A stretch of 64,000 nucleotides of DNA from Geminicoccaceae bacterium (GCA_028285265.1 JANQPX010000055.1:1-64000); one strand, 5' to 3'; shown: positions 8,321-17,888, counted from the first letter of the stretch. Notes: generated by a model from the sequence alone, not told the origin. Numbers and translations are program-made.

Positions 8321-8332
8321 CGCGTTGCTCGA

Positions 8333-9634
8333 TCAGAGCTTGAAGCTTGCTAACTCATCATCCGTGTCGAGCGAGACTGCGTCGTCCATCGATTGGTCTG
8401 CCTCGACGTCAATGTGGTCCAGGAGACTCTCCCAACTGGTTCCCGGGTTCTGTTCGATGACCGATAGCAGATTGACGAAGGCCTTCACTGTTGTTCTCGG
8501 TGTCCGGAAATAGGCATCGCCAATCCGCTTCGAACAATGCTCCATGAAGGCTGCCAACGCCTCGTCGGGAACCAAATGCACAGCTGGGTCGCCAAGCGCG
8601 AAAATCGAGCGAATCTTGCCCAGCAGCACGAAGAGTTCTTCCTGAGTCAGTGCTTGGAGGCGGATGACTGGTCCCGACATGTCAATCAGACCACCGACCG
8701 CAAATTGATTCTCGGCAAGCCTACTCTGCAACGCCTCATAGCTATAGAGGCCCCGTCGCGTATCCAGCAGAAACTCGGGCGTGCCTCCAAAGACGAAGCC
8801 AAGGTGACCGCTATTGCCCTGGAGAACATCGTTCAGCATTCGCAACAGCTGTTCGTAGTTCGAACCACGTGCTTGCGTGCTTTGGAGCTTGTAGAGATTG
8901 ACCATCTCGTCAATGGTCACCATCAGGCCGTCATAGCCAGCGATGCGGACAAAACAGGCCATGAGCTTCAAGTAGTCATAGATGCTCGAATCGTCGATGA
9001 TCGAGCGTACACCTAAAGCCTGGCGTGCTTCGGTCTTGGTGCCGAATTCACCACGTAGCCAACGCAACGCTGCCGCACGTCGCCCTTCATCACCAGATTC
9101 CGATGCTCGCCAATACGCTGACACGACTGCGGCGAAATCGTAGCCGGACACGAGATCCTGCAAAGGTGCTAGCCGCTCATCGATTTCTTCTTCGATGGTT
9201 CTTCCAGTGCGCCCAGCCGCCTTATGAGCGTCAGCAACGAACCGTTCCACGATACTGGCAAGGGCGCCACCGTTAGGTTTGGTGCGCGTCGAGAGATTGC
9301 GCATCAACTCGGCATACAGGTTGCGAGCCTGTCCACTTGAAGCATGCAGCCTCCGGTCTGGCCCCAAATCCGCGGAGACAACGACCAATTTATGCTCAAG
9401 AGCGATGAGGCGAACGAGGTTCAGGAAAAACGTCTTGCCTGATCCGTATTCACCAATGATCAGACGAAATGATGCACCACCATCGCACAGGCGTTCCACA
9501 TCTCGAATCATCGCTTGGATCTCTGAAGCGCGTCCAACTTGGAGATGTTGCAACCCGAGACGTGGGACGACGCCTGCATTCAGCGCCTGTACAATCGTAT
9601 CCTTTTCTCGTGCTCGTACTTTCGGTGTCGTCAT
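8333..9634 (-). CDS. brxD-like: BrxD-like ATP-binding protein (DUF2791-type)
   Basis: A 433-aa P-loop NTPase. The Walker A motif is GEYGSGKTF at 61-69 and Walker B is GLMVTIDE at 236-243. The latter is followed by an Arg-rich sensor region (AFFGGTPEFLLDTRRG-like sequence near 285-300). This is the layout of BrxD/DUF2791 ATPases, which sit beside BrxHI helicases in type 2 BREX and in related Ter-linked operons. Its start codon overlaps the stop of the TerB-domain gene by 4 bp (ATGA), implying translational coupling. It probably acts in the cytoplasm as the partner ATPase or loader of the helicase encoded downstream. No BREX core genes (pglX, pglZ, brxC) are in the window. Confidence 0.85.
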   Translation of the reverse strand: MTTPKVRAREKDTIVQALNAGVVPRLGLQHLQVGRASEIQAMIRDVERLCDGGASFRLIIGEYGSGKTFFLNLVRLIALEHKLVVVSADLGPDRRLHASSGQARNLYAELMRNLSTRTKPNGGALASIVERFVADAHKAAGRTGRTIEEEIDERLAPLQDLVSGYDFAAVVSAYWRASESGDEGRRAAALRWLRGEFGTKTEARQALGVRSIIDDSSIYDYLKLMACFVRIAGYDGLMVTIDEMVNLYKLQSTQARGSNYEQLLRMLNDVLQGNSGHLGFVFGGTPEFLLDTRRGLYSYEALQSRLAENQFAVGGLIDMSGPVIRLQALTQEELFVLLGKIRSIFALGDPAVHLVPDEALAAFMEHCSKRIGDAYFRTPRTTVKAFVNLLSVIEQNPGTSWESLLDHIDVEADQSMDDAVSLDTDDELASFKL

Positions 9635-11874
9635 GCCGCCATCTTTCTTATGTCCTCGGGCAGCACGTCATACTGCACGAAAAGCGTATCGCCATACTCA
9701 ATAATGGCTGCATCGAAGCGTTCAAAGGACCATTCGTTAAGAGTCTCCATGGCGCCATCAGGCATCAGTTCAAAGCCGCGGCACAAAGCCTCGATCTCTG
9801 CCCTCGACCAAGCCTCACGGCCGAGGATCTCGTCCAGAAGAGACGCATGCCGGCGATCAAGGCCCTCGAATGCAACGGGTTCGTCGATCGAAGGCTCCTG
9901 TATAGGATCAGGGTCTGAGTCGTCAGTAGGCGTCGCAAAAATTCCTGAGAGGACAGAGGCGACTACCTCGGTCTCTCGTCTAACACGCTCGATACGCGAA
10001 TGATCCAACGTGATCGGCTCAAGAGGGGCGGTCTTTGGCGGGGGGGGAATTCGATGTTGGGGAGCGCCTTTGGAGGCCTGACGGACAGTTACCGGTCCTT
10101 CCTCGGGTCCGGACGCGTCGCATTCCAAGGCATGGAGATCGCTATACAGAACAGAGGGTTCGAGGTTCAGCAGCTTGTAAAGACGTTCTAGTTGCTCAAT
10201 CTCTTTCGGGTCGATCCGATCATCGGCTGCAGCCATTGCGAGGGCAAACTGGGCAAGCGAACGGCGCTCGGTCTCTGACACTTGACCAAGCCGCTTTTTT
10301 ATCTCGTTGAATGGCGGCGGTACGAGCAACAACCAAGTCGCCAGTGCCGAGAGACGCCGACGTTCGCAAGTAGCAAGGTGTGGACTGCCTTGGACTGATC
10401 CGACCAACTGTCTGATCTCCTGGTCAGCGATGACACCATCGGCGTGAGCGATGACAGCTGACATCAACAAAACTGACCGCGCGGCGGCATAGGCAGGTCC
10501 GGAAGCGTGATCATCGCTTCGACTTTCAGGCAGCTTGAATAGAGCCACAGCTTCTTGCTGCTTTGGCGACGGGCTACCGTAAACGGGATCCGGCTCCATT
10601 CCGTACCCGAATGCAGCCAATGCCGTGCTCATGGACTGAGCTATCCCCTTCGGGACGCGATCCGTCTTGCAAGGGTCGACCTCGAGCCGACTTAGAAGAT
10701 CCGATGCTTTTGCAACGCCAACAGCCGTGCCTACGACGGTCTGCAGCCACCGCGCCAGTTCCTTGCCCGCTCCAGAATCACATTCGTTCCTAATCTCTGA
10801 CGGCAGCAAAACAAGCGCTTGCAAACTGTGCGCTGCTTCGGGCCGCTTGCCGACATAGCGGCTAAAGGGTGAAAGCTCATCGGTGCATTTCTCGACGATC
10901 GCCTGGGTCTCCTGAATAGGCTTGCGCAATTTGGCGATGTCCGGCAAATCGGCAGCGATCGTCACAGTAAAATCCCCACTAGCAGCACGGTATTCCTGAC
11001 GAAGCTTGGATTTAGGTGGAGCGAATCGCATACCATCGGGATACGTCGCATCGAAACGACAGCGGAACAGCAAGCAGAGCTTATCGAAAGCCCTGATAGC
11101 GGGTGTTCTGAGCCGTGTCTCTGGATGACTTAGATACCATGACAGCATCCAATCAGCCGTGAGAGCTTGACGCGCAGCGATACGTCGACCTAGGCCGATT
11201 CGAAGGGTTAGTGGCAATTCCCAATCGTTGTCCAAATCCAAAGGTGGTGCCTGATCCTGTGTCGGATTTTCGGTCGTGATGAGTTGAAGAGCATGCGCGG
11301 CTTCGAGAAAATGGCCGCTGTATCTACGAAATGAACGATTATCGCCATAGATGCCGCGGAGCCTTTCTACTTCGGCAACCAACATCGGAAGGTCACTGTA
11401 GGCTTCATCCGCGAAGAGGCGTCGTTCCAGTCCGTAGAAGAAAAGGAAAACATGGCCCAGTCCGAACATCGGGTCAGAGCGACCACTTGCAAGCCATTGG
11501 AGATAGGCGAGTCGCGAACGGGGGTCGATCTCGGCATAGCTTGGCCAATAGGGCATCAAGGCGCCTTGAAAGTCAGCATTACGTCGAGACACCTGGATCG
11601 ATGGGTCAATTGTTGACCGCCATGCCCGATCGTGACGTCCTGTCGGGCCGACATACACCATACCTCCCTTGATCGAGAGGCCGCCGATCTTGAAAGTCTC
11701 GTCGGGACATATCCATCGCGTGCCCTCAGCACGTCGATGGACAGATGCTGTAAAACGAGGCTTGCCTGTGGTCTGTTGGCCGATATTCATCGGCTGCCTA
11801 TAACTGTCGCCGGTCGGCTTGTACTCCGGCGCTTGTTTTTGACGCGATCCGAAAAGCCAACCAAGTCCAATCAT
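9631..11874 (-). CDS. TerB_N / TerB / TerB_C multidomain protein
   Basis: A 747-aa first gene of the operon. The N-terminal ~250 residues match TerB_N (EIDPRSRLAYLQWLASGRSD, then FGLGHVFLFFYGLERRLF). A central TerB-like helical, acidic metal-binding region carries AVIAHADGVIADQEIRQL and AAADDRIDPKEIEQL. The last ~80 residues match TerB_C (WSRAEIEALCRGFELMPDGA). I chose the internal ATG (MIGLGWLFGSR) because GGAG lies 7 nt upstream. TerB-domain proteins are linked to tellurite resistance, phage and stress response. With a BrxD-like ATPase and a helicase this forms a recurrent triad regarded as a predicted nucleic-acid-processing defence module. The function of this copy is inferred only from context. 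Confidence 0.85.
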   Translation of the reverse strand: MIGLGWLFGSRQKQAPEYKPTGDSYRQPMNIGQQTTGKPRFTASVHRRAEGTRWICPDETFKIGGLSIKGGMVYVGPTGRHDRAWRSTIDPSIQVSRRNADFQGALMPYWPSYAEIDPRSRLAYLQWLASGRSDPMFGLGHVFLFFYGLERRLFADEAYSDLPMLVAEVERLRGIYGDNRSFRRYSGHFLEAAHALQLITTENPTQDQAPPLDLDNDWELPLTLRIGLGRRIAARQALTADWMLSWYLSHPETRLRTPAIRAFDKLCLLFRCRFDATYPDGMRFAPPKSKLRQEYRAASGDFTVTIAADLPDIAKLRKPIQETQAIVEKCTDELSPFSRYVGKRPEAAHSLQALVLLPSEIRNECDSGAGKELARWLQTVVGTAVGVAKASDLLSRLEVDPCKTDRVPKGIAQSMSTALAAFGYGMEPDPVYGSPSPKQQEAVALFKLPESRSDDHASGPAYAAARSVLLMSAVIAHADGVIADQEIRQLVGSVQGSPHLATCERRRLSALATWLLLVPPPFNEIKKRLGQVSETERRSLAQFALAMAAADDRIDPKEIEQLERLYKLLNLEPSVLYSDLHALECDASGPEEGPVTVRQASKGAPQHRIPPPPKTAPLEPITLDHSRIERVRRETEVVASVLSGIFATPTDDSDPDPIQEPSIDEPVAFEGLDRRHASLLDEILGREAWSRAEIEALCRGFELMPDGAMETLNEWSFERFDAAIIEYGDTLFVQYDVLPEDIRKMAA

Positions 11875-12364
11875 AGTTTCGCTCCGTGGCCAACTTGGGC
11901 AACTCACTGGCGTGGTCACTTAGTCGACCTTGGTTTATCTGAGCGCTGTTTTAATCCTTCGAAGCATTGTCTCCAATCGACCCGCAGCTTCTTAGGGCAG
12001 TCCCGCCATAGGCACCAAAATCAGCCTGACGATCGTTTCTGACAAACATCGAAATCGCGCTTAACACTCGATCTTTGAGCACATACCCCATTCGATGGGT
12101 GAAGCGAAAGGATAAAAGGCCGGAATGCAGTGAGCCATGACTTGAAAACAACCTGTGGTAAAACTGCGGTGTATCATCGACCCTGAAACTTGGGGCAGGG
12201 GTTGGGAACGGAGAGGTTTCCGAGCTGGACGCGAATTGTCCATGAACTGATCTTCACGCCGGGAGCTATTGGCTGTTGTATGAGCCTGAAGTTACGAGTT
12301 GGACCAGCAAGTCTCGCAGTCTTGTTTGCGACGAACTAATATGGTTGCCACGGCTTCAAGAACC
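11875..12364. other. Upstream region of the TerB operon
   Basis: Contains GGAG 7 nt before the TerB-gene ATG and presumably the operon promoter. No convincing -35/-10 pair was singled out. No other gene is supported here. Confidence 0.4.
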
Positions 12365-12590
12365 TCAGCGATCAAGGAAAGACGGCTCTACGTAGAAGAG
12401 TCTCGAAATACCTGCAGCAACGATATGTCTCGCGCAATCGTGGCACGGGAACGTCGTCGTATACAATGTGCCACCAACCATTCCAGACTTTCCGGTACGT
12501 CCGGCGGACACTATGGCTTCCACTTCGGCATGGATGGAGTTGAAGTTTGGACTCCATGATCTGAGAAGAAACGCTGAGGGAGACAGGCCT
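12365..12590 (-). pseudogene. Remnant of a deoxycytidylate/dCTP deaminase (anti-phage type)
   Basis: The minus strand reads NSIHAEVEAIVSAGRTGKSG, then GGTLYTTTFPCHDCARHIVA and AGISRLFYVEP. It retains both zinc motifs of the deaminase fold: HAE (His ligand and catalytic Glu) and PCHDC. The TTTFPCHxCARHIVAAGI context and the VEP tail are characteristic of AvcD-like anti-phage dCTP deaminases rather than ordinary dCMP deaminases. After VEP the frame is lost and a stop follows. The expected N-terminal P-loop kinase-like half is not recognisable in the 200 bp upstream. The gene is dead but sits within 500 bp of the TerB/BrxD/helicase operon, supporting a defence-island history. Confidence 0.65.
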
Positions 12591-12944
12591 TATCGAGTGT
12601 TATGGCACCGCTAGGTAACGATACCCCCTCGGTTCAACACACCGGCGCTGCCTCGGCTCCAAAAACAGTGCAAGCGACGGTCATGGCCTCGCCTAGACGC
12701 TCTTGCCCTAACAACATGACCTACAGGGCGATTGGGTTCACGCTCTCAAGTACTGTCGGCGACCAGCTCAACAACGCTAGATAGGCGTCATGGGAGAAAT
12801 GTACATCGCGTTAGGCACCACCGATATGACGAGAACGGAGAAGATTGCCCAATGAATTAGGGCCAATTTGGTGCGCTTCGACCTCGAAGCCGCCCCAAGA
12901 TTAGCCCCAGAATGCTTAGATATTGCCTTAACGCAGCCTGTTCA
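12591..12944. other. No intact gene
   Basis: Possibly decayed N-terminal half of the deaminase gene. I see no recognisable motif. Short plus-strand frames here look random. Confidence 0.3.
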
Positions 12945-13913
12945 CTATTGAGCCTGCAACTTGGTCCCTCGGTGTACGTCGTTTGCTCTCTCAGCGCGCG
13001 CACTCATCTGTACACCCCCATGGCTCTCCATTCTGCTCGCCCAAGCGTCCGCGAGGTCGATAAGGATGGTCCGGAATTGTCGCGTACCAACGTTCATGAA
13101 CACAGCACGCATAAGCCTATTTCCCTTCAGCGTTGCACGGATGACGATTGAGAATGTCGAGCCTTCTTGCTCTGGGATGACGGACCAGCGTCCCGAAAGT
13201 TCGGTGAATGGATAGGGGTAATCGGGAGCATCTGTATGGATCCTAAAACCGAACAAGCGCCCCTCTTCATAGACGTCACAAGTCTCGGACCAGCTCTCGC
13301 CCTTCAGACCGTAGCACTTTCGCTGCATTCCGAGCCCTTGGCCAGAGATCACCTCGACCTTCGAGATGTTGTCTGCAACATCGGCATAGGCGGGGTGATC
13401 GATCATGACCTGCCAAACGGTGTCGACAGGCGCCGCCACGGATCGCTTGACTGAGGCCACTAGTGTCCGTCCATCGCGCTCGATCGCCGCGACCGCTGGT
13501 GAAGGGACGATTAATCGCGCGCCGAAAAGTTGCCCAAGCGCAAAGACCGCCACAAGTACGGCAATGGCGACCAGAATAGTCACGCCGACTGATGAGAAAA
13601 GATCGTCAGCGAAGGCAAGAATTCCGGCACTTCCTACAATCCAGCCGAGATCGGCGAGACAGATAAGGTGGATCTGTGCTTTGGCAACATGCTTGTTCGT
13701 CGCCATCAACAAAAGATCGATAGCAAACACCAGGAGCCCAATCCCAAGCAAACGGATGACCGTTTCCTGCCAGTTAGAAGGCAATGCGAAAAGAAGATCA
13801 GCAACATGCCCAGCAGCCAAGAGGCAAGCAAAGCCAGTCAACAAGGAGAAGACTACATTGAGTCCGAGAAACGTCCGGGCGATACCTGATCGGATCATGA
13901 TGCTCTCCAACAT
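12945..13913 (-). CDS. Membrane protein with C-terminal SRPBCC (polyketide-cyclase-like) domain
   Basis: The first ~135 residues form four hydrophobic helices (for example LNVVFSLLTGFACLLAAGHV and VTILVAIAVLVAVFALGQLF). From about 150 to 300 there is an SRPBCC/START-like domain: LVASVKRSVAAPVDTVWQVM is the usual first strand and helix, and TELSGRWSVIPEQEGSTFSI belongs to the beta-sheet. The domain binds hydrophobic ligands in other families; no substrate can be deduced here. It is divergently transcribed from an XRE/MmyB-type regulator with a 96-bp shared promoter region that contains a palindrome, so it is the probable target of that regulator. Confidence 0.7.
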   Translation of the reverse strand: MLESIMIRSGIARTFLGLNVVFSLLTGFACLLAAGHVADLLFALPSNWQETVIRLLGIGLLVFAIDLLLMATNKHVAKAQIHLICLADLGWIVGSAGILAFADDLFSSVGVTILVAIAVLVAVFALGQLFGARLIVPSPAVAAIERDGRTLVASVKRSVAAPVDTVWQVMIDHPAYADVADNISKVEVISGQGLGMQRKCYGLKGESWSETCDVYEEGRLFGFRIHTDAPDYPYPFTELSGRWSVIPEQEGSTFSIVIRATLKGNRLMRAVFMNVGTRQFRTILIDLADAWASRMESHGGVQMSARAERANDVHRGTKLQAQ

Positions 13914-13958
13914 CGGTTGTGTTCGAGACCATTAGTTGCCGACATCGGATCATAATCA

Positions 13959-13975
13959 ATTACGCCGGAGGTAAT
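13959..13975. promoter_or_regulatory. Candidate operator between divergent genes
   Basis: ATTAC-N7-GTAAT palindrome in the intergenic region shared by the SRPBCC membrane gene (left) and the XRE-family regulator (right). Position and symmetry fit an autoregulatory operator. There is no second copy in the window to confirm it. Confidence 0.45.
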
Positions 13976-14009
13976 AGACGTGCCGCAGTGAAGGGCGCAT
14001 CTTGGCTTC

Positions 14010-14822
14010 ATGACAGACATCACCAGTACTTCCCGTTTTCCCGAACTGCTTCGCACCTGGCGACAGAAACGGAGGCTTAGTCAGCTTGACCTTTCCTTGG
14101 CTGCTGGCCTGTCCCAGAGACATCTCAGTTTTTTGGAAACCGGTAGATCTAATCCGAGTCGTCAATCCATTGCTCAGCTCGGCGAGGCGCTCGAAATGCC
14201 AGCGGCGGAGTACGACACGCTGCTGGTCTCAGCAGGCTATGCTGCTCTCTCCGAGCACCTACAATGGGCGAAGGAAACGCGCAGAGCCGTAGAGTCGTCC
14301 GTCAAACACATTCTGGATAGCCACGTGCCCTATCCAGCGGTCGCGATCGACCGAATGTGGAACCTTGAAAACGCTAACCTTCCTGCCTTGAATTTCTTTG
14401 ACCTCATGGGGGGACCCCAAGATCGCAACATTTTGCGCGTGTTGATGCAGCCAGGCCCTCTAAAAGAGAAAATCGGAAACTGGGATCAGGCCGTTCGAGC
14501 GTTGTTTCGATTACTGGAGCTGGAAGCGGCCAGACGCCCAAGTGATGCAGAGCTTGAGAGGCTCCTAGGCGAGTTACGGACGCTACCCGACGTGCGTGCA
14601 GCGACTGACCTTCCTGCTGACAGTGAACCTGAGCCGCTCATTACAATCGAATTCGTCCTTGATGGTCATCATCTACGGCTGTTCTCGATGATCGCGACGA
14701 TCGGGATGAGCGCAGATGCGAAGATTGATGATTTGCGGATTGAGACGCTCCTGCCAGCAGACGAAGATACAAGAGCTTGGTTCTTGAGCTGCACGAACCT
14801 GCTGAACAAGCCGCGTGACTGA
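14010..14822 (+). CDS. XRE-family regulator with MmyB-like ligand-binding domain
   Basis: 270 aa. Residues ~10-65 are a Cro/C1-type helix-turn-helix (LSQLDLSLAAGLSQRHLSFL, then ETGRSNPSRQSI). Residues ~95-265 match the MmyB-like PAS-type ligand domain: YPAVAIDRMWNLENANLPAL is its conserved start, then FFDLMGG, and it ends with ADEDTRAWF. Members typically control a divergently placed oxidoreductase or membrane gene in response to a fatty-acid-like or aromatic ligand. Here the divergent neighbour is the SRPBCC membrane protein. It probably also autoregulates. Start is the ATG encoding MTDITSTSRF. Confidence 0.85.
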   Translation: MTDITSTSRFPELLRTWRQKRRLSQLDLSLAAGLSQRHLSFLETGRSNPSRQSIAQLGEALEMPAAEYDTLLVSAGYAALSEHLQWAKETRRAVESSVKHILDSHVPYPAVAIDRMWNLENANLPALNFFDLMGGPQDRNILRVLMQPGPLKEKIGNWDQAVRALFRLLELEAARRPSDAELERLLGELRTLPDVRAATDLPADSEPEPLITIEFVLDGHHLRLFSMIATIGMSADAKIDDLRIETLLPADEDTRAWFLSCTNLLNKPRD

Positions 14823-14995
14823 TGGACGTTCATGGCAATGACATACACCAGCGCGAGGCCGAAAGGTGCATACTCTCTCAGCTATGCAGTCTCTTGTAGG
14901 AAGATTGTCAATCGAGACCCGCATAGTCGGACGTGTTGACACCGCCGGATATCAGACTGCTCGGGAGGCTCCCTTGCACAACGACATATTTATGA

Positions 14996-15955
14996 TCGAA
15001 GGCGCTGTCCTGGCTCAACCGTTGCAACAATAGGATCGGTAAGGAAGAGACCTTCATCCTCGACTTTCACAATACGGTCGATGAGATCAAGGACGCCTTC
15101 GATGACTTCTATACGTCAACTGCACTGAGCGAGCCTACGGACGTGAACGTCCTGCATGACCTCAAAGACGCCTTAGACGGCACCGGAGTCTACGATTGGC
15201 TGGAAGTCGAAGAGTTCAATCGCCTGTTCTTCGCTTCTGTAGAGGCTGAAACGCTCGCATCGATTCTAGATACGACGGCCGAGAGATTCGACGAACTCCA
15301 TGAAGAGGAGAAGATCGACGCAAAGGTCAAGGCCAAGCAGTTTGTGAAGATCTATGCCCAGGTGGCCTGCATCATCCCGTTCTCCAATGCAGACTGGAAA
15401 ATGCTGCATTGATTCCTGAAATTCCTAATCCCAAAAGTGAAGGTAACGGAAAGGGATCGGGAAGAGGCGGACGAGCTTCTTGAGAGCGTTGACTTAGCCA
15501 TCTACGGCCTGGAGCGTGTAAAGCTAGGCTATACGATCGGATTGGATAGCTCGGAAACGGAGATTGGCCCACCGAACCCCAACCCGCGCGGAGCTCACGC
15601 TGGCGACTCAGACAAGGACCCGCTCGACCTGATCAATGCAATGTTCAACGAAACGCACTTCACAGGCTGGAACGCTATGCCAGAAGAGCAACGCGTCAAG
15701 CTCGTGAGTCTGGCCAAGAAGATAATGGCAGATCCGGCCTTTCCAGAGAAGGTGCTCAACAACACCGATGAACAAAACCAGCGTATCGCCAGTGACGAAT
15801 TTATTGAAAGAGCCATAAGAGATGAGCGTCGCCGTGAGTCGGACATGTACAGGAAATATGCTTCAGGCGCTGGCTTCAGCCAGGGCTTGCGAGCAGCGGT
15901 TCAAAGGATCATCGAACACAGATTGAAGGAGGGAAGTTCGTCGGATGGAGACTAA
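14996..15955 (+). pseudogene. hsdR (remnant): 3' remnant of type I restriction enzyme HsdR
   Basis: The frame reads ALSWLNRCNNRIGKEETFIL, then DFHNTVDEIKDAFDDFYTST and FVKIYAQVACIIPFSNADW. These match the end of the motor domains and the C-terminal helical region of HsdR. An in-frame TGA at 15410-15412 interrupts the conserved block between NADWKMLH and FLKFLIPK. The frame then stays open to the natural end, giving a second ORF of about 170 aa from 15437. Upstream, YQTAREAPLHNDIFMI at 14949-14996 in another frame resembles the preceding HsdR motif, so there is also a frameshift. The nuclease domain and hsdM/hsdS are absent. The system is dead. Confidence 0.8.
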
Positions 15956-16436
15956 GCCGCATAGACGCAATTCCAAGAGGCCCAATCAGCCTTGTCATGA
16001 TTACTCTTCGAAATTGGGCGAGCACCAGATAGATTTCATCCTCGCCAACTAACAAGAGCGTGCTTCTACAACAACGACCAATTGTGCGCGAAAGGCAAAA
16101 AGTGCCACTAGCCGGAAGAAAGTATCTCGGTGAGTAAGCGGTCGTAAGCGGAAACTTCGGCCACGTATCTTCCGAGAAGATGGCTTAGGAACGCTCAACA
16201 TACGCCCCTCCCACCGCTCGAAATTTTAATGCAACTGTTTGACCTTAAGTCGCCACCCAACGCAATTCGTTGAAATCCTGTTGCCTGCAAAATTGGATGG
16301 TCAATCTAATTCCAGTCAGCTAACCATTGTGGTGCCAACGATGCGATAGCCGGATCAGGAGCCACAATTGGGCGACTTTGGCGGCGCACCGAATCGCAAA
16401 TTAAGACTCTCGAAAATGAAATGTGAGACTGGACTG
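15956..16436. other. No gene identified
   Basis: About 480 bp between the HsdR remnant and the pentapeptide membrane gene, of mixed composition and increasingly AT-rich toward 16400. It presumably holds the promoter of the downstream gene. No repeat or RNA was recognised. Confidence 0.3.
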
Positions 16437-17888
16437 ATGAAGAACTTCTTTATTGGTGTCCTAGCTGGTTTGTTCGGCGGAATACCCACAATATTCTATG
16501 GCTTCGATGCCATGATTAATAACATTCGGGAGCTTGGCCTGGTTTATCTTATAACATCAATAATATTGTCCTTGATAATCGCCATTTTTTGTTTATTCAA
16601 AGAAAAAATATTTGATCTAACAATCGGGAAAGCAAAAGGTTTAATTACCGAAGCATTTGACGCTGCCAGTGAAGCAGTAGGGCTATTCCACGACGGCAAA
16701 AAGGCTGAAGCTGCCCAAGCAACTATTCGCTCTGCACGCGAGTTCGGTTCGTGGTGGGCTACAGGCCAGTTTTATCGCCTCATTTTCGAAATTGCCATTG
16801 GTATTCTCTTGGCATTTGCTGGCACCCTTGGTGTCATAATTGCCCATAAGCAAACACAACTCTTCGATCAGCAATCCCGTTTAATTGACGCGCAGAGAAG
16901 GGCCGGCCTAGTAGGTGAAATGTCAAGTATTCTTGATGGATTTCAACATGTCGATGTTAATACATCGAACCCAGTCAATCCAGTTTTAAAGAGCCGAGTA
17001 TCATCGTTTATAAAGCTGGCGCAGCCTTATCAGGAAATAGATCCAATAACCCTCAAGGAAACTGGAAAGATTACTAGTCCAGAACGAGACTATCTAATTT
17101 CTTCACTTGGCAGCGCCGGTTTGAGGATAGACCAGTTCGTCGAACAAGTTACACAGGCAGATTTTTCAAAGCTGGATCTCTCAGGTTCATATTTCGGAAA
17201 TATAACAATAGAAAAATCACTTCTGAATGGTACGGATCTTTCAGAAATTGTTCTGGACGGTCATCTCGTAGCAACTGACTTGTCAGATTCTTTTATTGAA
17301 TTATCATATATCGGAAGTAACTTTAAGAGTGTAAATATGAAGAATTCCTCAATAAGATTCTCGAATTTTGATTTTGATGATGTCGATGGAATGGACATTA
17401 GTAATTCAGAGGTTCTATTTTCGCAGTTCATACTATTTGGAGATATAGTGAACATGGACATGCGCGACTCTCTGTTTTTTGGCGTTTCATTTCCCTCGGA
17501 TGCTTCATTCAGTAACGTATTAGTGCAGGGCGCTAATATCTCAGCGAGTGATATTGACGCGTATACATTGGGCCAATTTACGGGAAGATTCTGCTACGAC
17601 CCGGACTTCCCACCTACTATCCGGTATACAGACGACGAGGAAACGTCCTACCTGCTCGAAAAGCATATGAATAGCGGGTGCGTAATCCAGGATCGAGACA
17701 GATGCCGGATTGGGAATATACTGAATGAATTTCGGTGGCCCAGAGGTGAATTTGACAAGAGGAATGAGTTCAGCAAGAGAATGAAGCAGGCCAATAAATT
17801 TGGAAGAACAGAGGAGTTTTTCAAAAAAATAGGAGATGACGATCAGATTCGGCGAAGGCTCAATGAAAGCTGCAAGTTGAGCAATTGA
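16437..17888 (+). CDS. Membrane-anchored pentapeptide-repeat protein
   Basis: About 483 aa and clearly AT-richer than most neighbours, suggesting transfer. Two N-terminal transmembrane helices (FFIGVLAGLFGGIPTIFYGF; VYLITSIILSLIIAIFCLF) and a third near residue 115 to 140 (LIFEIAIGILLAFAGTLGVI) anchor it. From about residue 230 to 380 there are pentapeptide repeats (ADFSKLDLSGSYFGN, LNGTDLSEI, MDISNSEVLFSQF). The C-terminus is charged with two Cys (GRFCYDP, NSGCV). I start at MKNFFIGVLAGL, because upstream starts are TTG or lack a ribosome-binding site. Pentapeptide repeats form a beta-helix scaffold; membrane-bound forms occur near defence and stress genes. The function is unknown. Confidence 0.75.
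   Translation: MKNFFIGVLAGLFGGIPTIFYGFDAMINNIRELGLVYLITSIILSLIIAIFCLFKEKIFDLTIGKAKGLITEAFDAASEAVGLFHDGKKAEAAQATIRSAREFGSWWATGQFYRLIFEIAIGILLAFAGTLGVIIAHKQTQLFDQQSRLIDAQRRAGLVGEMSSILDGFQHVDVNTSNPVNPVLKSRVSSFIKLAQPYQEIDPITLKETGKITSPERDYLISSLGSAGLRIDQFVEQVTQADFSKLDLSGSYFGNITIEKSLLNGTDLSEIVLDGHLVATDLSDSFIELSYIGSNFKSVNMKNSSIRFSNFDFDDVDGMDISNSEVLFSQFILFGDIVNMDMRDSLFFGVSFPSDASFSNVLVQGANISASDIDAYTLGQFTGRFCYDPDFPPTIRYTDDEETSYLLEKHMNSGCVIQDRDRCRIGNILNEFRWPRGEFDKRNEFSKRMKQANKFGRTEEFFKKIGDDDQIRRRLNESCKLSN

Noticed and set aside
12299..12784. Plus-strand ORFs in the gap before the SRPBCC gene
   Set aside because: The opposite strand encodes a recognisable deaminase fragment, so the plus-strand frames are shadows.
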